DNA of 64,000 nt. Origin: CBCXVS01 sp965178525. Its GTDB lineage: Bacteria > Tectomicrobia > Entotheonellia > Entotheonellales > Entotheonellaceae. Every line of letters begins with the position of its first letter. Positions within the stretch are counted from its first letter, which is position 1. The notes beneath the pieces were generated by a model that did no database searches, was not told the origin of the DNA, and saw only the letters and a program-made list of their open reading frames with translations. The DNA lies in the NCBI GenBank assembly GCA_965178525.1, contig CBCXVS010000003.1, positions 1 through 64,000 of the forward strand, written 5' to 3'. Both the position numbers and the translations under genes were made by a program. Positions 1 through 8,924 of this stretch are shown here, one piece after another.

Positions 1-71
1 TTGAGGATGATTCGGTGGGCATCTGGGCTGGGCTAGGGAACCTGATCTTATGCTATTGAGGAACAACTCTA
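1..71 (+). mobile_element. Right-end remnant of IS (same element as 26367-27373)
   Basis: The first 71 bases are identical to 27304-27374, the last codons of the transposase and the right terminal inverted repeat of the IS described there. The 18-bp right repeat lies at 53-70. The base triplet that follows, AAT, fits the ANT pattern of the target triplet seen at the complete copy. The window begins inside the element, so it cannot be judged whether the copy is complete. Confidence 0.85.
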
Positions 72-494
72 ATTTTCCTATAGAGGAGGTAGGTGTAGTT
101 AAGCAACCTTTTGATTATGTCAGGGATGCAGCTACGCCTTTTTTTGGTGCTGATCAATAAGAGAGGAGGTGTCGCCGGTTCAATCACTGTCGTCATAGGA
201 CGGGGAGAAAAGTAGGGCTGGCGATTCAGCTTTCACGGGGCCGAGGTCGCTAGCCCAGGTAACCACGAGGAGGTGCCCTCATGGCGTGTGTAAGCATATC
301 ATGCCTCCAGGCATGGAACAATACGCGTTTTCCGTTACAGGCGTACTTAGAGTGCTCTCTGCCTTCAGGGTGTTCTGAGTGCGCCTTTTTTGTTGGAAAA
401 CCGGATGCGCCGAGACACGCTTTCATACCGCCACGACCGGGGCCGGGCAGACTGGCGTTTGCACCTTCGAGCCTGATCAATCAGGAGAAACAGT
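71..494. other. Intergenic stretch before the phosphatase gene
   Basis: No gene is supported here. A short open frame starting at 281 has a GAGGAGG-like site upstream, but its protein has no recognisable composition and runs into the phosphatase gene in another frame. The stretch probably holds the promoter of the phosphatase gene; I see no confident -35/-10 pair. Confidence 0.4.
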
Positions 495-2379
495 ATGATG
501 GCGGACAGAAGCCAGACGAAGCAGCGTCCCACTTCAAGATATGCAGCCCTGTCTCTTTGGAAAGGAGAGAATGTCACGAAGCATGTGACACTCAACCAAA
601 TCGTGCTCATTGTTGCGCTGGCACTCGTGCCTTTGCAGGTTCATGCACAGCCAAAGAATATCATTCTGTTTATCGGTGACGGGATGGGGCCTGAGCAGAT
701 CAAGGCAGCTGGAAGATTCGAAAATGGCGTACCCGGGGCACTCAGCTTTGAGCAGTTGGGAGAAAAGCCATGTCACGACGTGTAGCGCCTCCACAGGCAA
801 TTGCGACCCCCCCGACGATGACACACCGACCGACTCCGCCGCTGGCGCCACCGCTATGGCGACCGGCAGAAAGGTGTTCAACGGGGTGTGCAGCGTCGCC
901 TTGCCTGGTGACGGCTCCGACCTGGAAACCGCGCTGGAAGCCTACAAAAACCAGGGAAAAAAGACAGGTCTCGTAACAACCGATGACATAACGGAGGCCA
1001 CACCCGCCTGTTTTGGGGCGCACACCAACAGCCGTAACAACAGGCGCGAAATCGCTGAGCAACTATGTAACCAGAGCATGCCGCACGTCCTCTTTGGGCA
1101 GGATGATAATGATATATCAGGCATCAGACAACGATGCAACAACTACGATATCAGTGACGATCTGGATGATTTCACACGCGGCGACCAACACGTGCTCGGC
1201 CTGTTTTCCGGGAGTAGGCCGACACTGGCCCAGAGGCTCGAAAAGGCCCTTGAGCTCTTGGACAATCCCAACGGTTTCTTCCTCATGGTCGAGCATGAGG
1301 GACCCGATACTTTCGGCCATGCCGGTGACCTCGGCGGCACGGTCTGTTCGGTCCTTGAATTGCGCGACGCAGTTGACGTGGCCGTTGCGTTTGCCAACAG
1401 TCAGCCCAACGATAATACGCTCATCGTCGTAACGGCTGACCACGAAACCGGCGGCCTGCAACTGGATCGTAACGATGGCGGTGAAATGCAAAGCTGCCCA
1501 AACGTCGTAAACATGGACGGGACGATGGGTGTCAGAGGCACCGTACCCCGCCATGAGTTTACGGCGCCGCCCGGATGCAGCGGTCGGCGGTGTGAACACA
1601 CGAACATCAAGGTGCCGCTCTTTGCCACTGGCCCCTTTGCCACCAACGACTTCGAGCCGCTGCCGAATATGATCGACAACACCGATGTGCGCCAAATCAT
1701 TAGCCCATCCATACCCCCTCCAGAGTATGATTGCAATGCTGCCTCCGCCATTCGAAGTGGGCGTGGTGACGACAACCTGGTCGGCACGCGACGCGATGAT
1801 ATCATTTGCGGTTTTGGCGGCCATGACACCATTAACGGACACGGTGGCAATGATTGTATCGACGGCGGTGGCGGCAATGACAGGATCAGCGGGGGCCGCG
1901 GCAACGATCGCATCTTTGGGAAGTCCGGCGGTGACGACCTGCAAGGCGGTGCCGACGACGATCGAATCGATGGTGGCCCCGGGCGCGACCATATCGATGG
2001 TAACGGCGGCGATGACCGCCTCAGCGGTAACGGCGGGAATGATGACATCAGCGGCGCTGGCGGTGCTGACCGCATCGCTGGCGGTAACGGCGATGACGAC
2101 CTGAAAGGCGGTGGTGGACGTGACCGCATTGCCGGGGGCAACGGCAACGATATCCTGCAAGGCAGCGCCGGCAACGATGTCTTGCGCGGTGAGGATGGAC
2201 GAGACGTGTTACTCGGTAGTAACGGCAACGACGAGCTGCGCGGCGGCCGCGACAATGACGTGTTACTCGGTGGTAGTGACGATGACATCCTCCGTGGAGG
2301 TGGCGGGCAGGACGTGTGTCTTGGCGGTTCGGGGACCGACTCTGAGATGGCGTGCGAGCAAATCGTCGGTATCCCGTAA
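495..2379 (+). pseudogene. Secreted PhoA-type alkaline phosphatase with RTX calcium-binding tail, one frameshift
   Basis: Predicted exported phosphomonoesterase. ATG 495 has AGGAG 8 bases upstream. The N-terminus carries a hydrophobic export segment ending near VHAQ, then the metal motif LFIGDGMG. Near 768 the frame shifts by +1 (GAGAAAAGCC). The second frame continues with TDSAAGATAMATG (nucleophile serine), a metal-site variant around EHEGPDTFGHAGD, and VVTADHETGG. These are the PhoA family landmarks in order, so the two frames are one gene. From about 1750 the protein turns into glycine/aspartate nonapeptides of RTX type. The RTX tail suggests calcium-dependent folding outside the cell, usually after type I secretion, yet the N-terminus looks like a Sec signal; no secretion genes are adjacent. 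The frameshift would end the protein at residue 96, so it is a pseudogene unless it is a sequencing error. Confidence 0.85.
1750..2350 (+). repeat. RTX nonapeptide repeat array (about 18-20 units)
   Basis: The encoded protein consists of consecutive GGxGxDxUx-like units (for example GGNGNDILQ and GGRDNDVLL), the hemolysin-type calcium-binding repeat that folds into a parallel beta-roll on binding calcium. At DNA level the units are repetitive GGCGGTAACGGC-type words, which also produce long spurious open frames on the other strand. Confidence 0.9.
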
Positions 2380-2774
2380 GACAGTCTCACCCTAACCACG
2401 ACAGGACGCCAACAGGCGACGCCCGGGGCGCCAGGAGCAAACTCCCGGAATCCCGGCGTTGCTACAGACACTGATTCGTGCGGCCCAATCGCGTTCGCCC
2501 CCTATCATCATGCCCAAGCCGCGAGACGATGGGCACCATCCCGATCGACCCCTTGGATGATGTAGGTAACAGGGGCGGCATTTCAAGTCGCGTGAACCCG
2601 CAGAGGCGGACCACTGACCCCCAAGAGCATCACCCCCGTCTACAACGATATTTGTTGCTCACCTAGTTTTTCCAGAGTGCGCCTCATGGTTGCAGTCGTC
2701 TATTGAAAACAGGCGGCGAAGGGCTTACCATGGGGGCGGTGATATCGGTGTGACCCAATCCAAGGGGGGATGCC
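2380..2774. other. Intergenic, about 395 bases
   Basis: No supported gene. There is GC-rich sequence just after the phosphatase stop, but no hairpin with a T-run that would make a clear terminator. The last 20 bases hold the AAGGGGGG ribosome-binding region of the next gene. Confidence 0.4.
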
Positions 2775-3452
2775 ATGACAGTGACGCAAGAGACCATACG
2801 CTCCCAAATTATTCCGGTCAGTGAGATTGCATGGCAGGAGATGCAGCCTGGCATACGGGTGAAGCGCCTTTGGAGCCACGACGAGACAAGCCGGCAGGCC
2901 CTGATGGTCCGGATCGGCCCAGGGGCGGAGCTGCCAACCCATCGGCACGTGGGTGACGAGTTGATCTATGTCGTTGAAGGCGCGATCTCAGATGAGTTCG
3001 GCACCGTGACCGCCGGCAATATGGGCTACCGGCCCAATGGCTGCGTCCACACCGTGTCCAGCCGGAATGGCGCCACGGTCATCGTGGTCATCACAGGCGC
3101 GACCGAAGCGGCAACCGAACGGGGCGATGCACCGCCCTCGCGTGTGTTTACCCTCAGCGATCTGGAATGGGGCGGAACGCGTCCGGACGCCCGTCAGAAG
3201 CGCGTTTGGGAAGATCCGGAGGCCGAGCGCCGGGTGATGCTAACCCGGTTTGAACCGGGCGCCAAATTGCCGTTGCATCGCCATGTTGGGGATGAACTCA
3301 TTTATATCATCGAAGGGGCAAACGCGGACGAAGCAGGTGTGGTGGCAACCGGAAATATGAACTACCGGCCCAACGGCTGTACCCATAGCGTCACGACCGA
3401 AAACGGCGCCACCGTCTTGGCGATCGTTTGGGGCCACACCGAGCCGGTGTAA
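2775..3452 (+). CDS. Bicupin protein, ChrR-like cupin domains
   Basis: A 225-residue protein made of two homologous cupin halves (about residues 15-115 and 125-222). Each has the metal-binding pattern PxHRHVGDELIY and a closing PNGCxH histidine, so two metal sites are predicted. The halves resemble the C-terminal cupin of ChrR, the zinc anti-sigma factor, but the N-terminal sigma-binding zinc helix bundle is absent. An anti-sigma role is therefore unlikely; a small-molecule enzyme or sensor is more plausible. ATG 2775 follows AAGGGGGG at a normal distance. It is a lone gene, with the phosphatase upstream and a nitroreductase downstream in the same direction but both more than 300 bases away. 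The substrate cannot be told from sequence. Confidence 0.8.
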   Translation: MTVTQETIRSQIIPVSEIAWQEMQPGIRVKRLWSHDETSRQALMVRIGPGAELPTHRHVGDELIYVVEGAISDEFGTVTAGNMGYRPNGCVHTVSSRNGATVIVVITGATEAATERGDAPPSRVFTLSDLEWGGTRPDARQKRVWEDPEAERRVMLTRFEPGAKLPLHRHVGDELIYIIEGANADEAGVVATGNMNYRPNGCTHSVTTENGATVLAIVWGHTEPV

Positions 3453-3844
3453 ACAGGAAAAGCCATTCGAGCTGAATGCGGTTCTGACGGAATGGCTAGT
3501 TAAACATGTACCTGAGCAATGGCCCCAGCCTACGCCTGAACGCGTGGATTTCCTAGTCGATCTCAAGGCAAAAGGATCAAGTGGAATGGCAAAGACACCT
3601 CAAGTAACACATGAATATGTGCCCGGACAGTATCAGGCATATTTCAAGAAATACTTGAGATTTTTGCCGCCTAGATGCTAGTCGAACTCACGACTACCAT
3701 GGACGCCTACGCCATGCTGGCCTTTAGCGTTATCTCCTTCGATGCGCCTCTGCCACGTGAGCGTACCGGGCCTATCCGCCCGGTTTATTTAACAATTTAC
3801 TTTAACTTTGCACGATATCATCACCTCGTAAGTAGGAGGCACCC
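3453..3844. other. Intergenic with possible remnant open frame 3462-3681
   Basis: Positions 3462-3681 on the plus strand read without stops as a protein-like tail (key stretch PERVDFLVDLKAKGSSGMAK, ending RFLPPRC). There is no ATG or ribosome-binding site at its start, so it may be the 3' remnant of a lost gene; I do not recognise the family. From 3682 to 3844 I see only the GTAGGAGG site of the nitroreductase gene. Confidence 0.3.
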
Positions 3845-4489
3845 ATGGCTGAGAACCAAGACCTGTTTGACATCCTCCATACCACCCGGGCCATACGCCG
3901 GTTGAAACCGGATCCGGTACCTGAGGAACTCATTCGCAAAATTTTAGAGGCTGGCATTTGCGCCCCCAACGGTTCCAACCGGCAGACCTGGCGCTTTCTG
4001 GTCGTGACAGATCGCTCCATCAAAGAGCGGGTGCAGCATTTTTATAAGCGCGCCTTTGATGAAGTGGTCAGCCCACGCTACTTGAATAGTGCGCCGCCGC
4101 CGGGGTCGACCGATGCCAAATACAAACGGCAACACGCCGCGGTCGAGTATCTCACCGACCACTTTCACGAAGCGCCGGTTTGGATTGTGGCGTGCCTCGA
4201 TGAAGGCGACAACACCCCCACCCGGTCGTCTGGCGCGTCCATCTACCCAGCGGTGCAAAATATGTTGCTCGCAGCCCGAGCCCTCGGTTTGGGAGCCACG
4301 TTGACCTCGCGGCACCTGATGTATGAGGAAGAAGTCGAAGCCGCGCTCGGGCTGCCGAAAGGGGTGCACTCCTATGCCATTCTTCCGATTGGGTATCCCA
4401 TGGGCCGGTTTGGCCCGGTCGGGCGTGGCGCGCTACGCGATTTCGTCTATGAAAATCACTGGGGGCAACCGTATTCCGCCGTCCAATAA
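3845..4489 (+). CDS. Nitroreductase family flavoprotein
   Basis: A 214-residue FMN-dependent nitroreductase-fold protein. The N-terminal TTRAIRRLKPDPVPEE and APNGSNRQTWRF segments form the FMN phosphate-binding region of this family. The C-terminal GLGATLTSRH and PIGYPMGRFGPVGR segments are the usual second FMN contact and dimer arm. Members reduce nitro groups, quinones or enones with NAD(P)H, or act as dehalogenases or flavin-destructing enzymes, so the substrate is open. Start ATG 3845 follows GTAGGAGG with 6 bases of spacing. It is monocistronic: the next gene is convergent. Confidence 0.88.
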   Translation: MAENQDLFDILHTTRAIRRLKPDPVPEELIRKILEAGICAPNGSNRQTWRFLVVTDRSIKERVQHFYKRAFDEVVSPRYLNSAPPPGSTDAKYKRQHAAVEYLTDHFHEAPVWIVACLDEGDNTPTRSSGASIYPAVQNMLLAARALGLGATLTSRHLMYEEEVEAALGLPKGVHSYAILPIGYPMGRFGPVGRGALRDFVYENHWGQPYSAVQ

Positions 4490-4590
4490 CCCGCGTACGC
4501 CAACATGATGGTGTCGCGAACTGTTTCACCCCATCGGGCTTTGACTGCGGACAGGACTGATGCCCCCGGTGCGGTCATCGTCCCGGTCTC

Positions 4591-5688
4591 CTACGGCGCC
4601 GTATTCCCCACGCCCCACCCGTGGGGAATATTGACCAGGGCGGCTTCCAACTCTCGAATGTCGGCCTGGCCGCAGTAAGCCATGCACCGGTCGATCTCTT
4701 CCCGCAACAACTCCAACACGCCGTGGACCCCATTGGCGCCGTCAACCGCCAGGCCCCAATAAAGCGGACGGCCAATCGCTACCGCCCGAGTCCCTAGAGC
4801 CAAGGCCTTGACGACGTCGCTGCCCCGGCGGATACCCGAGTCCACGTACACCTCCGCATGTCCATGCGCGGCTTCGACGACCTCCGGCACCATCTCGATG
4901 GCGCTCATGGTCATATCCATCTGCCGGCCGCCGTGGGTGGAGACCAAGATACCCTGGACGCCGCTCTCGACCGCGACATGCGTGTCTTCGGCCGTGCGCA
5001 AGCCTTTGAGCACCAACGGCAGAGAGGTCAGTCCCCGGAGCCATTCCAATTCCCTCCAGGTGAGCGGCGGCACCCGTGACACCGCCCAGCCCGGGGTCTC
5101 GTCCGTCCCGCTGATCTCACTTCGGGGCCGGTCTAGGGCCCGAAAGTTTCCCAGTTCCAGGGTGCGCTCAAAGCGGTTCCGCAGATCGCGCTCCTTGGAA
5201 CTTGGCACGGGTGTATCCACCGTGAGGCAGATCACTTTGAAGCCGGCATCCTCGGCACGTCGAACCAGCATCTCCGTCAACTCGTAGCCCCGGTGATAGA
5301 GTTGAAACCACAGGGGGCCGGTAGCGGCCTCGGCCACTTCCTCCAGGCTGTAATTAGACGAGGTGCTGAGCATCATGAGCGTATTGGCCATGCCCGCGCC
5401 CCGTGCCGTTGCCAACTCGCCATCCGGGTGGGCCAAGGCATGGCTTCCGGCCGGGCATATCATCACCGGCAGGCTAATCTCTTCACCCAGGACCGTGGTG
5501 GAAATGTTGCGCTCGCTGATATCTCTGAGAAAGCGGGGTCGCAGAGTTAGCGCCTCGAACGCCGTTCGGTTGCGGCGAGTCGTGGTCTCATCCATCGCCC
5601 CAGCGTCGATAAAATCCCAGACGTTGTGGGGCAAGACTTGTTTGGCTCTCGCTTCATAATCGTAGAGATTGATGGGCTCCAGACGCAT
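4591..5688 (-). CDS. FMN-dependent alpha-hydroxy-acid oxidase/dehydrogenase (lactate oxidase-like)
   Basis: A 365-residue TIM-barrel enzyme of the glycolate oxidase / lactate dehydrogenase (LldD) family, oxidising an L-2-hydroxy acid to the 2-keto acid. Visible family marks are YDYEARAKQ near the N-terminus, LPVMICPAGSHAL, the lysine in LPLVLKGLRTAED, the catalytic histidine-arginine block STHGGRQMD (usually SNHGGRQ; the Asn is Thr here), and the FMN phosphate loop DSGIRRGSDVVKAL followed by IGRPLYWGL. Length matches soluble family members. ATG 5688 is preceded by CAGGAGATC. A hairpin sits at 5721-5757 in the leader. Oxidase versus dehydrogenase activity cannot be decided from sequence alone. 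Confidence 0.9.
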   Translation of the reverse strand: MRLEPINLYDYEARAKQVLPHNVWDFIDAGAMDETTTRRNRTAFEALTLRPRFLRDISERNISTTVLGEEISLPVMICPAGSHALAHPDGELATARGAGMANTLMMLSTSSNYSLEEVAEAATGPLWFQLYHRGYELTEMLVRRAEDAGFKVICLTVDTPVPSSKERDLRNRFERTLELGNFRALDRPRSEISGTDETPGWAVSRVPPLTWRELEWLRGLTSLPLVLKGLRTAEDTHVAVESGVQGILVSTHGGRQMDMTMSAIEMVPEVVEAAHGHAEVYVDSGIRRGSDVVKALALGTRAVAIGRPLYWGLAVDGANGVHGVLELLREEIDRCMAYCGQADIRELEAALVNIPHGWGVGNTAP

Positions 5689-5720
5689 GTGATCTCCTGT
5701 CGGCTTCTTAAAATCAGGCG

Positions 5721-5757
5721 CTGATCTTCAAGTGGCCCAGGCAACTGGCCGGATCAG
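5721..5757 (-). promoter_or_regulatory. Hairpin in leader of hydroxy-acid oxidase gene
   Basis: An outer 6-bp perfect pairing (CTGATC with GATCAG) encloses a second GC-rich stem (GGCCAG with CTGGGCC, one bulge) around TTGC. It lies about 30 bases upstream of the start codon on the transcribed strand, so it could be an operator or a leader structure. No known riboswitch is recognised. Confidence 0.35.
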
Positions 5758-5938
5758 GGTAAACGAAAGGTAGAGACAGACCTTAGATTCTGAAATACGG
5801 CAACTCTACGGCCATGTCTATCATGCAAATGCACGATTTTCAACTGCAGCATTGGGCCTAAGTACCACATTGTCAACGCAGTCGTCAAGGCAGATCGCCC
5901 GACGAGGATCGTGTGAAGCGATCTGTCAGGTTGTGTCG

Positions 5939-7000
5939 TCACCACACCGTGATCCCTGGAGGTCCCGCTTCCACTTCGCCGATGCGCGTTGCACCAGCTA
6001 CACCGCTGGCCTGGAGCGCCTCGACAAGCGACTTGGCGTCGTCGTGCGGCACCGACAGGAGAAGCCCCCCGGAGGTCTGGGGATCGAACAGCAATTCCTC
6101 TTCTGTCTTCGTTAGCGTGGTCCGCATGTCCAGGTGACCGCCCACCAGCTCTCGATTCGCCGCATTGCTCCCGGTCGTTTCCCCCTTGGCATACATGTCC
6201 CGCGCACCTGGGTAGAACGGAAGCGCGCCATACTCAACCATCACGCGCGCCGTGCTCCCCTGGGCCACCTCCAGAAGGTGGCCCAAGATACCAAAGCCCG
6301 TGATATCGGTACATCCGTGCACGGTCGACTTCAGCGCGGTTTCTATGGCGGCGCCGTTCAGCGCCGCCACCGTTGGCAAGACGTCTCGCTCCAGATCACC
6401 AAGCGTCAACTTCCCCGACCGAACTGAATTGAACAACACGCCCGTACCCAGGGGTTTCGTCAGAATGAGGGCATCCCCGGGACGAGCGCCTGCATTCGTC
6501 ACAATCTGACTCGGGTGCACCACCCCATTGACGCTCAACCCATACTTCGGTTCCTCATCATCCACCGAGTGCCCCCCCACCAGACACGCCCCCGCTTCTA
6601 CCACCTTGTCATGTCCCCCGCGCAGAATCTCCCGCAGCACCCCCATGTCCAGATGTTTCGACGGAAACATGACCAGATTTAATGCCGTCAGCGGGCGCCC
6701 GCCCATGGCGTAGACATCACTGATGGCATTGGCCGCCGCAATCTGGCCAAACCAATACGGATCGTCCACCGGCGGGGTGATGAAATCCGCCGTACTGACC
6801 ATGGCCATGTCATCCGCCAGACGATACACGGCGGCATCGTCTGACGTCTCGAACCCCACCAACAGGTCGGGATCGGACGGGGCGCTCAATCCATGAAGTG
6901 CATCCGACAATACCGTCGGACCGATCTTCGCGGCTCAACCACAGGTGCGTGAGAGACCGGTCAGAGTCTTCTTCCGGCCGAGAAGTTTGCGAAGGTTCAC
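5939..7000 (-). CDS. selD: Selenide, water dikinase (selenophosphate synthetase), selenocysteine-containing
   Basis: SelD makes selenophosphate from selenide and ATP for tRNA-Sec and selenouridine synthesis. The body is typical: FETSDDAAVYRL, DPYWFGQIAAANAISDVYAMGG, VGGHSVDDEEPKYGL, GCTDITGFGILGHL and the C-terminal DPQTSGGLLL. A plain reading starts at TTG 6910 and lacks the catalytic N-terminus. Reading upstream in the same frame gives TCG, then TGA (6935-6937), then AAKIGP, that is CG-U-AAK, where the family has its catalytic Cys or Sec. I therefore start at GTG 6998-7000, the only reasonable start after an in-frame stop at 7004-7006, with GGGAGG about 10 bases upstream. This gives 353 residues with Sec at about residue 22. 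A SECIS-like hairpin follows the UGA. Confidence 0.93.
6895..6929 (-). promoter_or_regulatory. Bacterial SECIS element in selD mRNA
   Basis: Downstream of the UGA at 6935-6937, the transcribed strand forms a 6-bp perfect stem TCCGAC/GTCGGA with a 6-base loop GGTATT, and a lower stem GAAG/CTTC separated by an internal loop. The apical loop starts 20 bases after the UGA and opens with GG. Both features agree with the known bacterial SECIS pattern (loop roughly 16-37 bases after UGA, G among its first two bases), which recruits SelB. Confidence 0.85.
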
Positions 7001-7151
7001 GATTCATTGCCCTCCCATCAGATAGTCCCTGTTTTGAACGGACCTGTAGACCTATTGTGCCATATGTTGGGCGATGTCCCTATTCACGACGGACAGATGG
7101 TTGATTGTGCCTTCAGCAGATACGAGCTCAACGAAGCGATCCCCTCTCCTT

Positions 7152-8606
7152 TCAGTCGTTCAATTCCATAAAGTCACGAACCCGCTGGGCAAAGGGCTCC
7201 CTATCGTAGTTGTTAAACAAGATGATGGCATTCCGAACGGGGTCGCCGCCGAACATACGCTCGTATAAGACCTGCCGACCACTAAAGGCACTGCACGCCA
7301 CATCCCACGCCAGGTGGAATAGCCTAGCCCGATCGCGGGCGTTGGAGGTGTCGGTGGCCAGATACTGGTTCACCTCAGGGGCGAGGGGGGTCTCGAAATC
7401 GGCTTCGGAGGGCAGAGCCATAAAACTGCTAGTCCCTAGAAGCTGTAGGATTTCTATCATTCTGGGGTAAACCGTCCGCCCGAACAAGGTGCGGCCTGCC
7501 AACAGGGGCCCGACGGCAGGGGCCATCACACCCCACTGGTTTGGGGCTGCATCCGCCTCGGCGGCACAGAGACAAGACTTCAGCATGTCCCGGTATGTGA
7601 TCAGCTCCGCCACCCGCTCTTGCACGTGAGGGATAGAGCCTGAGCCCAGAGTCTGGACCATCAGGTCCGCCAGTCCCAGGATGAACTCCGCCTTGACCAC
7701 GCACCGGGTCATGATCTGGTGCCCGGTTTGGGAATTCGATTGGGTGGCCTCGGCATAGTGGTTACACAGGTCCACATCCCCCAGCAGAAAGACCCGCTCC
7801 CAAGACACCAGTACGTCGTCGAAGAATACGGTCGCATCCATTTCTTCGAAACGGGAACCCAGGGGATGGTCGAAATGGGACCGGCCGAGGTCCAAGCTCT
7901 CTCGGCAGAGGAACTTGAGACCGGGCGTGTCGCAGGGAATAGAGAAGGAAAAAGACTGGTGCCGCGCCTCTTCACTCAATCGATGGGTCCCGACCGGGTA
8001 GATGGCAATCTCATCGGAGATCGGCCCCAGCGTTGCCAACAGCCGGCTGCCTCGCACGACGATGCCGGCGTCCGTCTCCTGCACGACGGTCAGTGCCACT
8101 GCCTCACTCAGATTATCCACCGGGGAGGGGTCACGGCTCCGTTGCAAATTCACCAGGGCGTGGGTCAGGGTCAAATCGTTCTCTCGGATATATTCGTGGT
8201 AATCGCGCACGTTTTTCTTGAACTCGGGGCGATTCCGGGCGAAGTAATCCGCCGCCCCAGACCAGGCGGAAAAAATGATGTTCATGAAGTCCGGGGAGCG
8301 TCCCATCATACCGCAACTGGCCCAGGCCCAACGGGTCATCATGTGGCGCCGTCGCTCGAGGTCTTCAATCGTCTGGGGAACCAGGAAAGAAAGCCCAACC
8401 GATTGGCCGGTGGTGGGTGACGGGTAGGTCATTTCCTGCCGCAGCGCCGGGTCATGTTGCATATCATATAACGTCGCCACTGACTTGACACCGTTGTGAA
8501 AGGCAGGATGGGTGGTCACATCTTTCACACGTTCACCGCGAATCCACACCTCCCGCGGGCGCTCTTTGAGCCCACTAATGTATTCCTGTCCGCTACGAGC
8601 TGGCAT
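7152..8606 (-). CDS. 4-hydroxyphenylacetate 3-monooxygenase-like flavin monooxygenase (HpaB family)
   Basis: A 484-residue protein with the acyl-CoA-dehydrogenase-like fold of HpaB/HpaH oxygenases, which hydroxylate phenols with FADH2 supplied by a partner reductase. Family marks are the N-terminal SGQEYISGLKERPREVWIRGERV, the substrate and flavin region YHEYIRENDLTLTHALVNLQ, VVQETDAGIVVRGSRLLAT, FDHPLGSRFEEMDATVFFDDVLVSWERVFL, and the C-terminal GDPVRNAIILFNNYD. ATG 8606 has GGAGG at a normal distance. No HpaC-type reductase gene is adjacent, so the FADH2 source must be elsewhere. Related families include pyrrole-2-carboxylate and chlorophenol monooxygenases and 4-hydroxybutyryl-CoA dehydratase; the latter's Fe-S cysteines are not evident. 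Confidence 0.88.
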   Translation of the reverse strand: MPARSGQEYISGLKERPREVWIRGERVKDVTTHPAFHNGVKSVATLYDMQHDPALRQEMTYPSPTTGQSVGLSFLVPQTIEDLERRRHMMTRWAWASCGMMGRSPDFMNIIFSAWSGAADYFARNRPEFKKNVRDYHEYIRENDLTLTHALVNLQRSRDPSPVDNLSEAVALTVVQETDAGIVVRGSRLLATLGPISDEIAIYPVGTHRLSEEARHQSFSFSIPCDTPGLKFLCRESLDLGRSHFDHPLGSRFEEMDATVFFDDVLVSWERVFLLGDVDLCNHYAEATQSNSQTGHQIMTRCVVKAEFILGLADLMVQTLGSGSIPHVQERVAELITYRDMLKSCLCAAEADAAPNQWGVMAPAVGPLLAGRTLFGRTVYPRMIEILQLLGTSSFMALPSEADFETPLAPEVNQYLATDTSNARDRARLFHLAWDVACSAFSGRQVLYERMFGGDPVRNAIILFNNYDREPFAQRVRDFMELND

Positions 8607-8867
8607 GATTCTGCCTCCTTAACGCAAGGAACCCGCCAATGGTCCGGGGCCCAAACGACACGCGGAACCCCCCCTCCAGCCTTCCAAAACCGACCGGTCC
8701 AAGGCCGTCGCCCCGGAGGCCCCTCGAGGTTCTACCGTAACCCATCCCGAGCTGTATGTCCAGGCTGCGCTAAGCCGCGCTGCAGCAGGCAGCCGCTGGG
8801 CGCTCCTGTCACGTTTTGATTCCCTCAACTTTCGTGCGACAATTGGGTGTGCATGCATCCGCGAAAT

Positions 8868-8896
8868 AATGCTTTTGTCGATGACACAAAAGCATT
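8868..8896. promoter_or_regulatory. 29-bp palindrome upstream of pdxA, candidate operator
   Basis: An 11-bp perfect inverted repeat, AATGCTTTTGT and ACAAAAGCATT, is separated by 7 bases. It ends 28 bases before the pdxA start codon, inside the likely leader or promoter. The size and spacing suit a dimeric GntR- or TetR-type repressor. There is no T-run, so a terminator is unlikely. Confidence 0.55.
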
Positions 8897-8924
8897 CTAT
8901 AAACCAGAAAATGAAGGGATAACC

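Noticed and set aside
281..679. 132-codon plus frame with a GAGGAGG-like site
   Set aside because: Composition is not protein-like and it overlaps the phosphatase gene in another frame.
1117..2471. Long minus-strand frames (347 and 356 codons) opposite the RTX repeats
   Set aside because: They are mirror images of the repetitive GGC/GAC codons; the proteins are Ala/Val/Thr- or Pro/Ser-rich with no start site, while the plus strand matches PhoA and RTX.
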